From Heliocidaris tuberculata (taxonomy: Eukaryota; Echinodermata; Echinoidea; Camarodonta; Echinometridae): DNA of 64,000 nt. Positions 1 through 15,500 of this stretch are shown here, in pieces. Every line of letters begins with the position of its first letter. The first letter of the stretch is position 1. Below the pieces are notes generated by a model. That model worked only from the letters and a program-made list of their open reading frames with translations, was not told the origin of the DNA and searched no databases. The stretch lies in NCBI GenBank assembly GCA_025618425.1, contig CM046836.1, positions 10,453,004 to 10,517,003 of the forward strand, given 5' to 3'. The position numbers and the translations under genes were made by a program.

Positions 1-171
1 ACCGCAATGATTCGGCCAAATCAAAATTCCCATATGTATAGTGATTACAACTTTTAAAGCTTCACAACTTTCTTGTTTGTCCAATTTTGTTCAAACTTTT
101 ACCAACCTGCTCCTCTGATTTTTCTGCTTTCACACAAATCAAATTATTACAAAGGTTGGATTGCCCTATAA
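1..171. mobile_element. Foldback MITE family A (partial, divergent)
   Basis: 'ATTCCCATATGTATAGTGAT' through 'AAAGGTTGGATTGCCC' matches one arm of the family. The last 60 bp, with 'GGTGTATCCAAAAATTAAG', are tandemly duplicated at 136-253. Left part is outside the window. Confidence 0.7.
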
Positions 172-346
172 TAGGTGTATCCAAAAATTAAGTATAAATC
201 AAATTATTAGAAAGGCTGAATTGCCCTTTAATAGGTGTATCCAAAAATTAAGAGTATAAGCAGTTTGTTTCATGACTCCTTCAACTTTCACCAACAATGT
301 GCATTACCCTGAATTGGTAATTCATATTCAAATAGATGCTGTTTAC

Positions 347-530
347 CTTTTCTGCTGCCAGTTTCCAGACGTTGACAGTCCTGTCTAGTTCAGCCTGGGA
401 GAGGATATTGTCTACCATGTTTGACGGCATCGGGTCACCCCCCTGGAAGAATGATGAGGTCATGACCCCTCCAGCAGGACCTGATGACATTGTCACAGGG
501 AACGAGTTGGAGGGCGGTGCCTGTGTATGC
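347..530 (-). CDS. FBF1: FBF1 exon 26, C-terminal region
   Basis: 184 bp. Uses acceptor 'acccag' (phase-compatible with exon 25), not the neighbouring 'cacacag', which would lead to a stop. Encodes HTQAPPSNSFPVTMSSGPAG ... DNILSQAELDRTVNVWKLAAEK, then a donor at 345-346. Vertebrate FBF1 continues with a short DRDFLENEQFFLETLK-type tail, expected left of the window. Confidence 0.84.
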
Positions 531-3500
531 CTGGGTACTGTGTGAGACAGAAGGCAGGAGATGGGTTGAAATACAAATGCTACAGATGCCAGGCTTCTCG
601 GCAGAAAATAGTTTACGCATGGTTCAAATTGACAGAAATATGGCTTTACAGAATCCCATGGAGGTGATCTGAGAGGACTGAAGCAGTTTTGCAGGTTGAA
701 AGTATGCATTGACACATTTATTGGTCCATATTGAGTGAAATATGGCCTTATGACATCCCAGGGAGGTGTTTTGGGAGGACCAAAACAACTTCGGAGATTG
801 AAAGTAGGCACTGAATGATTTATTACCCTTGTCAGTACCCTTGTTTACATATGATTTTCATTTCTGAAATTCCTCATGTGTAATAGCGAGAAGGTTGACA
901 GCTGCAATTTGCTCTGCATTCATTTCCCTACATTTAACCAAAATTCCCAACTTCAACCCTTGAATAAACATTACATCTGGCCCTTCAAGTGTATCTTTGA
1001 TGAAATAAAGCCAGAGCAGATGTTGCCACAGCAAATTTTGGATCACCAGAAAAAATGATAGAGGATGATATTGTGATGATGACGACGATGACGATGACGA
1101 TGATGATGATGATGATGATGATGGAGGTGGTGGTGATGATGATGATGGTGATGATGGTGGTAATAATGATGGCGATGATGACGGGATGATATTGATGATG
1201 ATAGTGATGATGATAATGATGATGGTGGTGGTGGTGGTGGTGGTGGTAACCTTAAAATTTATTTTTTTGTATAATATGTTCTTTATATCTAGGTTCCTCT
1301 GTGTAATGGTATAATATGATCTTTATAACTAGATTCCTCTGTACTAAAAATGGCCAAAAACACAGATTGCTAATATTCAAAACTTACTATGAATATTTTG
1401 CAAAGACAGGGAGGAAGCACACTGTTGGCATAACAATGACCCTGCTGACTTCTCCAATGACCTTTGGTTCTCGGCTATCTGCATTCTGTCCTCTGCAATC
1501 TTCCTTTCTGTTACTCTCAGCTCTTCAAGTTGTTGCTCAAGAACCTAAGAAAAAAAAAGACACATTACAATAGTAAAATGGTGTTACTGATTGTGATGAT
1601 ATGCATGTGAAATCATTGCATTACTCAACTTGTTCTACCAGTTGGACAAAAATCGCTGTAAACTGTGTCATCCGGAACGGATAAGAGATCATGTAATATA
1701 CACCTTACATATTAATATCATTCGTGTATTACTCATTGTTACTGAAGTTGCCCATAACCAAGATCACACTAAACTATAAAAGTCAGCTTGATAAGCCAGA
1801 CTACAACACTGGATCACCAACAAAGATTCCTAATCCATTACGGATGCACTTTTGTCAAGCCACCAGGCTTCACCAAGCTACCTCCCAATGGGATCACAGC
1901 AAAGTTGTTTACAAAAGAAATCTTACCTGTTTCCTGGTAGTGTGCTGTCCCTCTATCTTGCGTGCCTTCACCAAAGCAGCCTCCCCTTCCTCCCTCACTC
2001 TGACCGCATCCCCTACCATCCCCTGGAGCTCCCTGGAGCGTGCCTGGAGGGAGTCCCCTAGCCGCTGGAGCCTGGCTTTCTCCTGTTGGAGCTCATCCTG
2101 CTCTTTCTCCAGCTCCTGCCTGCGTTGCTCCAGGCTGCTTTGCTCCTTGCGGAGGGACTCTCTGCCCAGGGATAGTTGGATGCGCTCGGCTGACAGGCTC
2201 TCTAATGTCCCTTCCCTTGTAGCTTGTTCCTGGACAAGGTAAGATAGCCAGAGATGATAAGATATCAGATATATTCAGAAAATAGTGAAGTCAGTCTTGT
2301 CAAATTTAAAAGGGGATGATCTAATCTCTGTCTGATAATGGGCCATTGTTATTCTAAATTGATTGTAAATCTTCCAATCCATTTTGAAATGCCATTCTTT
2401 AAAACCTAGGGCCCAGAAGTACTTCATTTATGCATCACCCTGGGTGGACACTTCTTCTACACCAGCTGGCACCACAGGGGGATAGGGTAAGAGGGACTAC
2501 AGCATATTTGCAGCTTGTAACTATTGAAGTATTAATTATCTATATCAGGGAGAATTTACCCATTTCACAAAGGTACAATATATTGATATACAATATAAAC
2601 ATATTTTGGGAAAAGGAACTAACAAAAAATCATAATGCTAATCAAGGTTAGTCCCATTACCATATATATTTCCCAGTAACAAAACATATTTCCAAATAAC
2701 ACAACATATTTCTATTTCATAAGTCCCCTAATACTTGATATGACCATAGATGATGATGATATGTACTAGTGAAGAGTTGACTCATGTAAACAGAATAAAG
2801 CCTTTTGTTTGGTGATGAAAACATTTTATAGACTCTCCTACGAACTGGATGCATGTACAATCAAATATGTGCTACAATTGATATGGGATGCATAATAAAC
2901 TTTTTTGCATACATGTATGTGCCCTGCATTATTCCTTACTTTGGATTTTGCAGCGTTGCATACCAAATCTACAAACTGTATCATCCTAAAAATAAAGGAA
3001 ATGTTGGAGTACCTGAGAAGCTTTGGTCATTTCTTCTTTCATCTTGGCTTCCCATTCTCTCCTCGATGCAGCAAACTGAGCGCGCTCAGTTGCGAGAGCT
3101 TTCCGCTCCTCCATGCACTGTCCCATGATGCTTTGCTGTTCAGTCAAAACAGCATTCTATTAAAAAAAGACATACAAGTCACTTTTTGTTATAATCGTAA
3201 TGCAATCAGAAGCACTCACTTGACTGGGTTAGCATTGAAAAGTGCCATGTGGGTTTGTATCATGGCATAGTGCTTATGGATATGGCATTCTAGGATTTCT
3301 CATGTCTCTAAATCCTGCAACCCCTTATATCTGGTAAATGTAGGAAGAACAGTCAAACCTGCTTAAGCGACCACCTGTATAGAAAGACCATAATTTTTGT
3401 TTCCCTTGAAAAGTAATTCTCATTGAAACGTTAGTTAAAGGAACCTGTTCATGAAGACCACCTGCTCTTAAAGACCACTTTTTTTTTCCCTCTTGAGCAG

Positions 3501-6500
3501 TCTTTATAGACAGGTTTCACTGTACTTTGATTGCTTGCAGCATTATGTACATGTACCTTAGTGGGTTTGACATCATCATCTTCTGTAAGTTGGTCAGCTT
3601 GTTCTGTTCCTACCACTACCACTACCACTACTACAATATAGGCCTACCTTGGCTTGTTGCAGAGATGCTTGTTCTGCAGCCAGCTGGTCTGACATCACCT
3701 TTCTTTCCTCCTCCGTCATCTTCTGTAGGTTGGTCAGCTTGTTCTGTTCCTGACGTAATCGCCATCTATCCTGCATGAACCATAGTACAATTGGACATAG
3801 TTTGGTGAAAAGCTTTGACAGAGGTACAACATGAATAGACCTTGCTTAGGACTACATGTACCACACGCTGTTCAATCAGACTACCACAGGATTTCGACAG
3901 AAATTCAATTTAAATTTTAATATTCAAAATATCAAGCTGCATCACACATGTTCCATATATTCTTGGAAATCACAATTTTGGGGCAATATTTGTTTCTGAT
4001 CAGAAGGAATACTTTGTTAGGTACAAATTTTTGGGTGACTCTTGTGTAGGTGCTGTATCTTTATCACTTGAGATGCATGTAAATGAACCTCTAGGACAAG
4101 TATAAGGCAGAATTTATTTTTTTTTTTGTTCTCTTGACCAAGACAATACATGAAATAATTTTAATCTTAAATATCAAACAACTTTTGAACCCTGTTTCAT
4201 GGCACTATCAAGCATTGATATGCATGTTCAAGAGCTTCATTCCCAATATGTACATGTAGCTCTAAATTGTCATTTTTCACTTTCATATTGCTTGCAAAAT
4301 TAAGTCTTAGTGATGGTATTTTAGTTCCTTATCTTTAAGATTTGAGGGCTCTTCGTAACCTCTTCCAGATGTCTGAAATGGTTGAACACTCCATAACAAA
4401 AGACTGGTGCATTACCTCATCTAGCTGTATGTTCTGCTCCTTGATGTGGGCTTCTAGTCGAGATACTGTGGCTTGTAACCGCTCTCGCTCCAAGCTCATG
4501 GTAGCCTCCTGCTCCTCCAGCCTTCTCTTCATCCTCTTTGTCTCTTCCTCCCTCTCTCTAACCTCCAGGAGACGGTTGTCAAGCTGGAATTGATGCTGGT
4601 CTGAAACCCTTCCCTAAAGGATTGATATGATCCCATTCCTTTACTCATACTACACGGTATGGTCAGGGGTCCTAAAGCTACGCAGGTCCTAAAGCTACGC
4701 ACTCCACAAATACGCGCAATGTGACGCGTTCAATGCGCCAAACTTTTGGTGTGACTGAGCAACAAGATTATCATTTACGTTTGCCAAAAAGAATAAGTAA
4801 TTTTCTTTTATTGTTGAGATATTATCATTATTTGGAAATCGGGGTGAAATTCGCATTAGTCAGCTTCAAAATCAAGATTTGCATTCATTTATTATGTGTA
4901 CACAGCTTTCGGACTTTCATTTTTTCGACCAAATTCGACGCGGGTATTGACATCGACTTGAAAATTAATGTTACTGTTATTGGTCCACCGTAATTTTCTC
5001 AGGGAATTAATTTAAGAGTATGTACAAACCTGTAGAACCAAGATATATGAAAGAAATTTGCATTAATTGTTGAAAAAAATGACTTTTTAGCTGCTGGAAA
5101 CAAAGTGCTTAGTATCATACTATGCACTTTAATGTTTTCACTCACTGGTGCACAAATTCTATTATACCGGCTTTAGCCTCACAGCCCTGATAAGGTGGTG
5201 GGCCATTTAAGGAATGATTTCCTACCTGGACACATCTACATGTACCTCACTTGGGTCTAAGGTGGCAAAGGACATTTGTGCTATGGCAGGGATTTGAACC
5301 CTGCATCTTCCACTCCATGGGTCATTGACTCAGGCCTGTGAATGGGGTTTCACAAAAAGAGCGGAAAAAAGCTGAAAGTTTCCGCTGCCGTGATTCTCCC
5401 TATTATCATACAATATGACCACAAGCCAGCAAATTCTATTGCAACACACACAAATCACATCATTGTATACACAGACATTGTCACTCACCACAAGAAAGTC
5501 CCATAATCACCTCCAAAAATCCGTCTAAAAAGCCTAATTCCACCGTCAAAAATGCGGAATCGGCGCCATATTTCCAAAGCATGCGGGGCTTAAGTCCAAT
5601 GCTAAGAAACAGGTTTTTGTGGCGAGTTTTTTTGCTTATCGCAAGCTACGAGTGTGATGGTGTCGGCAAAAAACAAATGAAAATCCAAGACCCCCATACT
5701 TGCCGATGCATTAACTTCATGTACAAAGTTGAATGCAAGTCCCGACTTGCCTTCATTCGACCGAATGCGCTGCGCGTAACGCCTGCGATGAACAACCGAT
5801 AAAATAGCGGAAATAGCACACAGGAAAAAAGCGGAAATTGAAATCGGGCAGAATAATAAAAAAAAGCGGATTTCTGCTAAAAAGCGGAGATTTCACAGGC
5901 CTGTTGACTATTCCTTTAAAACAAAAACACCTCCACGTATCCGAATATTACATCTACATAAGCATGATACCAAAATCATGCCATTCTTTAACCCTTTCGA
6001 GACAACTGACCACATTATGTGGTTTGGCTCAATAACTTTTGATTAAGAGCTCTAAAAAATATACCAGATGCATGAGTAGAAAGAGAAAAAAATTTCTGCA
6101 CACACTTTTCATTTTTGTTGCATGACCATATTGCATTTGATGCCAGGAATTTTGGAAAGGAGGATAAGCTTGAAAATATTTAAATTGGCAACACACTGAG
6201 AGGTTCAAAATCATTGTTTTTGATCAAAATTTGCCATTTTTTCCAACTTTTCGATGAAGTTCCCAACCTAAACCTTTGTTTCTAAAGACATTATATCTTA
6301 TTACAAACATGTACATGTAGTACCAAAAGAAGAATATTACTGCTGCAAATTTGAAGAAAAAATGTGATCAACTTATCCCTTAAATAATTCTTGTCACGAA
6401 AGGGTTAAATAATCGTTACATCCTAAGGTAGCACATCCAAAGGTATCAAAACACTAAGACTCACTTATTGTTAGGAGGGGGTGGGGAATAAGCATCACCC

Positions 6501-9500
6501 ATGGCTCTGCAACTGTAAGCTTTCTGTTTTCTTAGATAAATATTGTGCCAATTTCAGATCTTCAGGTTTACACTATCATACCACTTTTAAAAAAACAATA
6601 ACTTTGTGCAGTGTATTGATATAGCTAATATACTCTAACTTATACTAATATACTCACTTTTCTGTTTGTATTATGCAATGAGAAAAGAGCTACATTAGTC
6701 TTGTAAAATAAGTTACATGTAAGTTTTTCAAATAAATAGAAATTTTAACCTTTGAACTATAAAGAATGAAAATAAATGCATTCCTACCTGCAAGGAATTA
6801 ATTTGATTGCCTACGAGCCCTACTCTCTCCACTACATCCTTGAGTGACTGTGTATGGCTTGTACTGTCCTTCATAGAGTCCATATGATGCTGCATTGCTT
6901 TCCTCGTCTCATCCATCTCTTGTCTGGTCTGTAACCGAAGGTCTTCCATCTCCTGCTTGTGTATCTACATGGACACCATGCACATGTATTAATAATATTG
7001 CAGATGATGCTCAAGGCGCCTACAGAGTACTACTATTCCCATGTTCTTGTTTTAGCCAAGCTGCCTTAAAGTGCTGAAAGCATTTAACAAATTACTTCAT
7101 TAAGCACTATAGAAATTTAATTCATTATCATTATATATTATTACCCATTTACTACACTTGGGTTGAGAGTGGCACATGTAGATTAATGTCATGCCAAAGG
7201 AAAGTGCTGCTGCAGCAGGGACTCAAGTGCAAACCAATTGATCTGCAGTAAAGCCACCCATCCACTGGACCATGACACCTTTTAATTATTAGTAGGAACA
7301 TGATTTTTACTAGCCATGATTTTACACATAGACGTGAGCTCCTACATTTTAATCTGGTTCCCACAAAACGACCATTAATCACTTCAAAGATCAAGTTCGG
7401 TATCAGATTCAAAACTAGGAAACGGATACAAATCTCTTTCGTACAATAATTGTGAATGTTCATAGAGATAGTGCATTTCAAAGACATCCCACCTGCTTCA
7501 GTTTCTCCATTTCCTTTCCGTGCTCTGCATACACCTGCTCCATCCTCGCTTGGTGCTCGCTCACGACCTTTGACCTCTCTGCGATGACCGACTGCAGCCT
7601 ATCTTCATAGCGCTTGGCAGATTCATCGGCATCCTGGAGAACCCTGCCCTCTCGCTTTTTGGCTCCTTCCTCCAGAAGACTGATGTAGCTTCGGTGGTTG
7701 GTCTCCACAGTCTCTAGCTGCTGCTTGTGGTGCTTCTCCAGGAACTGGATGGAGGACTCTAACTGGGTCTTCTCTGCTTCCAGCTGGCGCACCTGACAAG
7801 GTAGGAACGTTTTGACAAAATAGTAGGTACCATTTATGTTGAGTATTTTTGAATACGATTATGATACAAGTACGAATCTTCTACTTATTCAAACTGTGCT
7901 TTAAAATAAATAATGGAAAGAAAAAAATTCCACAACTTGAGCATATTAAAATGATAGAATACTGAGAGGAACAACCAATTACTCTTGTAAAAGTTTACCT
8001 GATGCCCACAAACATGCTTAATACAAAACTCTACATCAATATGAAGCTAACTGCATACATTTTGAAAACCATTATTCTTTGTATTTGTGCAAAACTGTAA
8101 TCTCAAAATCTCAAAATTTCATATTGGTTTCATGTGCAATAAGAAAAAAAGTGTGAATAATCAAAGCATGAATAATCTCTTACCTTGTTTTCCAGCCATG
8201 GATTCCCCGACGGCATTCCTGCCAGGCCAGCGCCACCAAGACCAGTGCCACTACCGGGTGTGGCACCAAGTCCAAAGCCCAGTCCCAGCCCAGGCATGGA
8301 CGAAGGCGTTGACTGTAGCATCTGTTGCTGCATCATGGCCTGTTGCTGCTTCATTGCTTCTTGTTGCTGTTGCAGAGCTTGTTGCTGCTGTTGTAGCATT
8401 GCCTTTTGCTGTTCTTCTTGTATCAGTCGCATCTGCTTCTCGTGTTCAGCAGCCATTTGGAGCTGATGAAAAGATGGAAAGATGGTAATCAATTAAAGGT
8501 ACATGTTCTGCCAGGGTCAGTGAGAATCTGGTAATTCTTGCATGCAATTGGTAAACACATGTACTTAAATTGAAACAAATACAAAACAGAGAAGAATGGG
8601 CTCATCACCACAATATCTATTTTCCACATGAATATAATACCACTTGTTATTCAGCAGTTACTGGAACTATTTCACACTTGGTTTAATAATTAAAGAACTA
8701 TGTGTGCCCTCCCTTTTTTCTTTAAAGCCTTCATTACTTCTGATAGGATTTTCTGTTGAGGTTGAAACTTGATTTCATTATCTCTAGAAATTCATACAAG
8801 TACATGCAGCCTAGGAAATAATTTTTTTTTTTTAGGGGCTACTTTTTTTTTTTCCTTGGGGCTACTTTTGAATTTTATGGGGCTATTTCTTATATTATTG
8901 GGGCTACCATTTTAATGGAAAGTGCAGATGGTTGTCAATTTTGTTTTTTTGTGATATTGCGATTGCTGTTACATTGGTACTAATCGTACTATCTCATGCA
9001 CAGGTTTACTTTACGTCATACTGCCCAATTTAATTTCAAAATATAGATTTTAAAAATGTTAACTTCACCCCCCCCCCCCCCCCCAACAATTTTTTTTTTT
9101 TTTTTTTCTTTTTCAAAATCTGAAGGAATAAATCAACAATAGGTCAATTTCACCCAAATTTGCTGTCAGGCATATTTCCCGTGGAAAAGGCGGGCTTGGT
9201 GTGTGTGTGTGTGTGTGTTTTTTGTTTTTTTTTCTCTCTCACACATAATACTCCTAAGCCCGCTTGGACGTACGTACGTACATATACACTGTGAATGCGC
9301 ACAGTTCCGGGCGATTTTTCTTTTCCAATTTGTTTTTCGCGGATACCATCTCACTCGATGAGCATCGATCTCGCGCGCGATAAGTAAAAAACCCTGTCAT
9401 AAATCTACCGATTTCTTGATTTGTAGAGCGTTTTCGGTGACTCTGTTTCTCACAACCCGACTTAAGCGCCGCGTGCTTTGAAAAAATGGCACTAATTCCG

Positions 9501-12500
9501 CATTTTTTAGGCAGGCTTTGGCTTTACAGATTGATTTTTTGAGGTGACTACGGACTTAATGTGGTAAGGGACAATATCTCTGTGTGGTGTATCCGGTCGT
9601 AGATCTAGTGATAGTCTCATTACACGGATGATGGTAATTTTAGACCTATCATTGTAACAGTGATATTGCTTTTCGGAAAGGAAATTTTCACAAAAGGTGT
9701 CGCGCAAAGACTAAGTGAAATGAAGCTCTCGATGAATTTATACAACCCTGATATAGAATGCGTGTAGTTACTGTATTATGCGTGAAAAAAGCGCTATCTT
9801 CAGTTTCCGTGTATCTAGCTATAATTGTCATTTGGTCTAGCGCTCACGATGCTTCACAATTGGATGTACTAAGGTCCGAGTCAACAACGAGATAAAAGGT
9901 TGAATTTAGCTGCTTTTTGAGCATAGTAGTGATTTTCTTTCGAATCATTGATGGGGGCGACTCATATGAAAACGGTCACCCCCAAATACAGGTTTTCCAG
10001 CATTTATTGGGGCGATATGGGGGCCGACGAGGGCGAAATCGCCCGTCGCCCCCGGGTATTTCCGACGCTGAGTACATGCATGATATACATCATATTCAGA
10101 AGCCAAGGGGCCGGGGGAAGGGGTTGAGAAAGGAGAAATAAGCGTCTTTAAGCGCATTACCATCCTCCCATTGGACGTGAGGACATGCGTGCACTACGCT
10201 TATGGAGGTTTAAACCATGGTTTAGATTAACCTCTTTTGTGAATTCTGGCCATTGAGGTACATTATATGGACAAAAATAAGCCTCAAAATTTTTTCCACT
10301 TTGTGATAGCCATAACTCTTAAATTCTCATGACACACATCAATATACCTGTTGCTGTTTTAGAGTAGCCTCATATTCCAGCATACTCTCCCTTTGTCTCT
10401 CCAGCTGGCTCTGACTCTCGTTCAACAACCCCATCGCATCAAAACCACCCAGACCACTACTCCTTGATGACATGGTGGCAGAACCAAGTGTTGCTGATTG
10501 TGGTATACCACTTGTTGCCAGTGTTGCAGGAGGTGCAACCGGTGGTGTTGAGATGGTGGAAGAATGCTGAGCAGAAGCTAACTGGGACTGCTGGGTGGTG
10601 GGTGTTGCAGCAACATTGCCTGAGGTATTGAGACCATGTTGCTGCTGCTGTTGCCTCATCTCTTGCCGCCACCTAGGCTCTCGTCTCCCTATATCACCCA
10701 AATGAAAACAATTTTCATTGTTAAATGTGCACATTATTACAAAAAATACAGAAATTATCTTAAAAGATTAATTTGCATCATGTTATTTAATCATATTTCT
10801 GTAATAACCTTAATATAAAAGTCCCCAGCATCAAACATGAAGATAAGATAAACTACACATAACATGTACAGCTATAAAAATTTAATTTAACTGGACAATT
10901 ATTTCATGTTTATTTTTTTCAAAATATTGTGATTCAACGAGACATAAAAAAATTCTCTTGCTCTCAGTCTCATTGAAAAAGTTACACTCATTCTCAACAA
11001 TTTTTCTTTCTTTCTTTCTTTTAGACATCAGTTGTGATTGTAAGAAATTGCAATTATCAAAGGCAACAGCTTTTAAAAATAAAATGCCATCAAAACATAA
11101 GCATAAATTATATTGTCATGGCAATTATACAAGTAAGGAATAATGACCTGAAGTTGCTGGTTTTTGGTCTCCAGAGAGTGAGGTAGTAGATGACTGGCGT
11201 TGCAGAGGAGCAATGGATGACTTTCCATTACCCAGTTCAACCTGAAATAAGAGAAAAGTATTTTTCATATTTCATACTGATAATTCAGTAACATAAAGAC
11301 ACATAAAAACACATGTACTGTGGAAGTTGGATATATCTTTATAAATTTCATCTCATACAAAAAAATGCGCCTGTTCTTTCTCAAATGGCAGTTTACAAAT
11401 GTAATCTGAGACCATATGTACCAGAAAAGAATCACAATACTGAACTGTTTGAATGTAAACTGCACTGAACTGATTTCTTTAAAGTACATGTTGTTCAAAA
11501 GTAGCAAACTACTTTTATGACTACAAGTACTGTTGCTGCTATAAAATGTTCATTGAAAACTTATGATTCTCCATTTGGAACCTGAGTACAGGTATGATGC
11601 ATTTTATTTGTGAATATGTTGCTAAATAACATCTGCCTTTACATGTGCACATTGGCAATCGTTTTTAATATTCCCAAGGAATACAGATCACTTTTTCCAA
11701 AACAAGAATGCCCAAGTGTTAGAAATTTATATCACATAGGCCTACCTGGTTTGCTTGTGGAGTGGGAGCCTGTGAGCTGGGAGGCTTGGAGGTAATGTTT
11801 GGGCCAGAAGGGGGTACACGCTCTACAGCCTTTGGGACAGGCTCATCTTTTTCCATGGCGGCAAGCTGTTTAATCTGCTGAGCTATCAGGCTGGCTCTAA
11901 GAGGATCGCTCTCACCAAGGGGGTCGTTATCATCATCATCATCATCACCTGTAATAAAAAACAGAACAATTCAATTGCATTTAGCTCAATTTTATACCTG
12001 TTAGGAAATTTAATCAATTATATTTGTACACTGTAACATATTCTTGCACACCATCTTGTCTTGATGCATTATTATTCGTTAACCCATTGCCTTCAGGAAC
12101 AAGGTCATTCCTGTATTAAGTCTATGGGAATGAGATAATTCAGTAGTCAATGGGTTAAAGATATTTTTAAAAATCTACAGTAATGCATGGCTTGACAGTC
12201 ATTCCAACATTATTACTATCCTCAGGACTGTCAACCCTCCTGCATTTGGCGGGAGTCTCCTGCTACCACGCCATTCCTCCCGCCAAGCATGTAAATCTTC
12301 TGCCAAACGTGTAAAATTGGTGTCAGGAAATTTTGGAGTAAAAAGATCCTGCCACTGAGCAACTTTTGGATGGCAGGCAAGAGAAAAAAAAAAACGAATC
12401 TCCCTCCAAGCAGTTCCCCAAAGTTGACAGCCCTGCTATCCTCCATACATGTATAATACATGCATGCATGCTTACCAAGACCAATGATTGATATTCTAAA

Positions 12501-15500
12501 CTAATGTAGATCACTCATTATAATCAAAAGAATTCAAGTAAACAAAACGTTCATTCTCAGTATGATTTGAATATAAAGATTCTTGACTTTTTAAAAGTGA
12601 GCTTACACTTTAGGAATAGCACATCAGAATCAGCAATGTAAAAATTAAACTCATTCAATACAACATGTTTATCTTATAATTCATGGATTTTTCATTGAAT
12701 AAAATGAAAGTGCAGTATCATCCAAAAGGTCAATCTATCTCAGTGGTTTAAAATGTAGCTTATCATCCAACACTTCTCAATGCTTCACCAATGAAGACAG
12801 TATATAAATCTAATGAAATTTAATCACTTGAGTGACAGATAGACAGAGTGGGAGAGAGAGAGAAAGAGAGACAGGGAGAGAAAGACAGGATGTTGAAATC
12901 TACACAATTTTTGTAAACAAGTAGGAATCCGATCACACCATATCAAAGGAATTTGGAAAATAACACTTGATTGACAGCTGTATTGCTGTCACATTATTGC
13001 CATGGTAAATTGCTTGTTCATTACAGGACCAAAAATACCACACATGTGAAATGGACAAGACTGGAATGAAGGAAATTGACTTTGATTGACAAGTGGCCTA
13101 CTTTGTTTATTTCAGGCATGCCAGATGGTTGTACATTACAGGAAGCAAACTTGACCTGGGCCCCCATTTCATAAAACTTGTGCACATAAAACAGGCACAA
13201 TTCTATGACAAATTCGTTGACAGCCAATCAAAGGCAGTGTTTTCAGTAGTTTATATCAGTAGCTTATATCGGTAGCTTATATTAAAGGGAGCCACCGCTC
13301 GATATCCATGTATGTTCAATTTCATTCGCTTGCCCCTATTGCAAGGCCGTGCATAAAAACAATCTTGAAGCAGCGAACAAAATTGCCGTCGAGGGTGGGG
13401 TTGTTTGTCAGTTGGGTTGTTCAGTTCGTCTTTCTCCGGTCGAATGCGTATCACTGCAATTGCGTGCTCGTTTACCGAAGATGTACGGAGATTCCGGAAT
13501 ATTACCCGAGCCGGGCCAAGCTCCAAAACATCACGATTGGCGACTTTTCGGTCCCTTTAATTATTGCACCTTGCCATTGATAGCAAGTTTTGTGAAACAA
13601 AGTCCTTAATTTTGTATTCATGTAAGGAAGTACTGGATCATCAAGGGAAATAATCCCCTATTTCATAATACAGTATTATACTCCGACATGCTCAACAGTA
13701 CAGTTTATCTTGATTTGAACAATTCTTCTCAACTGAATATTACATTACATTACTGAAATATGCTCCCTGTGAAAATTCATCTTACTTAATGATTTGCAAA
13801 CTTACTCTTGCCCAATGATTTCTTTACTACATTGCACCACCAAAATATACCAAAAATATACAGGTATACCTGATATCACATTTTAAAACTTGAAACTCAA
13901 GCTCAAATGAAGGGCATTTTATTACATTGCAGTACTCAAAATCACACTTTATAATGATTTACAACATTTACATTACAATGCATTATGTAAATATACACAA
14001 TGCAATATATTTCATGAGGTTTGAAACTTACATGACTGCATAATTTCTTTGGATTTTGAATACAAAGTAGCCTTGCACAAAACGGTACTTACTGTAGTTC
14101 ATAGAATCAAAGGTACTGCCAAGATCACCAGTAGAGCTAAGGTCTGTATTTCTCCTCCGAGATCTCCTTGGACTGTCACTTTCCCATGGAAAAGGTGACC
14201 TGATAACAGACAGATGTGTAACAATTACCAAATGGTACAGCCGACATGATTGCAGCAAATGAACAAACTGACAAAACTGTCCATCCACCAACCCATGCAC
14301 AGAGTGGAGAGGACCACTGTTGTGCTAAAAACAACTGGACTGAGGGATCATCGGTATATATTTTTCTTTGCATATAAACTAAGACAGTGTATTGGAAAAC
14401 AATGTCAGTTTGCACTATTAAAGGGTACCAATCACCAAAAAATATTTTACTCTATATGTTAGGGGATCCACGTCTTTATACTATATTCAAAATATGGGTT
14501 TCAAATATTAATTCCATAAAGAGATATTGCAATTTTAATTACACTCTCTATAAGCGTAAAACCGACTCGTGATTAGACTACTCAACGTACCCGTTCGCCA
14601 AGATAAGGGCTCACACGGAACTACATGTAAACTCGGAGTTCGGTTGCGCGCGAGCATTTTCATGTTATCCATTTTTTCCTTCATACGCCTTAACTGTTGA
14701 CCGATAGAATGCCAGATAAAGTTCTTCGAAATTGATTTTACACTTTCTAGCTGTACACAAATTATTTTTTCAGGTGATTGGTACACTTTAAGTTAAATAC
14801 AACGTAGATACCTATAGGCATATCAAAACAACAAAAGTGTAAATAAGCTTTTAAAATGTGTTATATCTATTTTTTTTTAAAGGGGATGGGTCTTTATAAT
14901 TTGATACTTTCTTTCAAAAATCAAAGCTACTGAACTTACAACAACAAAAATACAAGAGGGAAGCCAAAGAAGAATTTTAAAAAATAGTAGCTTGACATCT
15001 TTAAACAAAATAGAGAAATAAATAAACTTCAAAGAAAATATTTGGAGGAGCAGGGGGAGGGGGGTGGGTGGAAGCAAGCAGGATGATAAAACTAGAAAAA
15101 TGATTTTACCTAGCATTGAAAGATACAAATATCACTTACGTTGTATCCCTCTTTGCTGGTGAGCTGAACAGATCATCTCTGGTATCATGTTTAGAAAGTT
15201 TATCACCTCTTGGTGTCACCTCTTTAGGCCTGATTAAAAATTTAAGAGATATAAATATTTGTACAATCTCTGCAGAAACGTAGACTCCCACCACGATGCC
15301 ATTCCTCCCGCTCTCTGTAAATCTCCCACTTATGAAAAAACCTCCCACCAAACGCCAAATTGGAGTAAAAAGCCACCCCAAAATGCTGATGACCTTTTTT
15401 TTTTTTTTTGCTTGTCAGAGAATTTTGGGATAAAAAGACAGCCGAAAACACTGATGACCCTTTTTTTTTTTTGCTCGTCAGAGAATTTTTGAGTAAAAAG

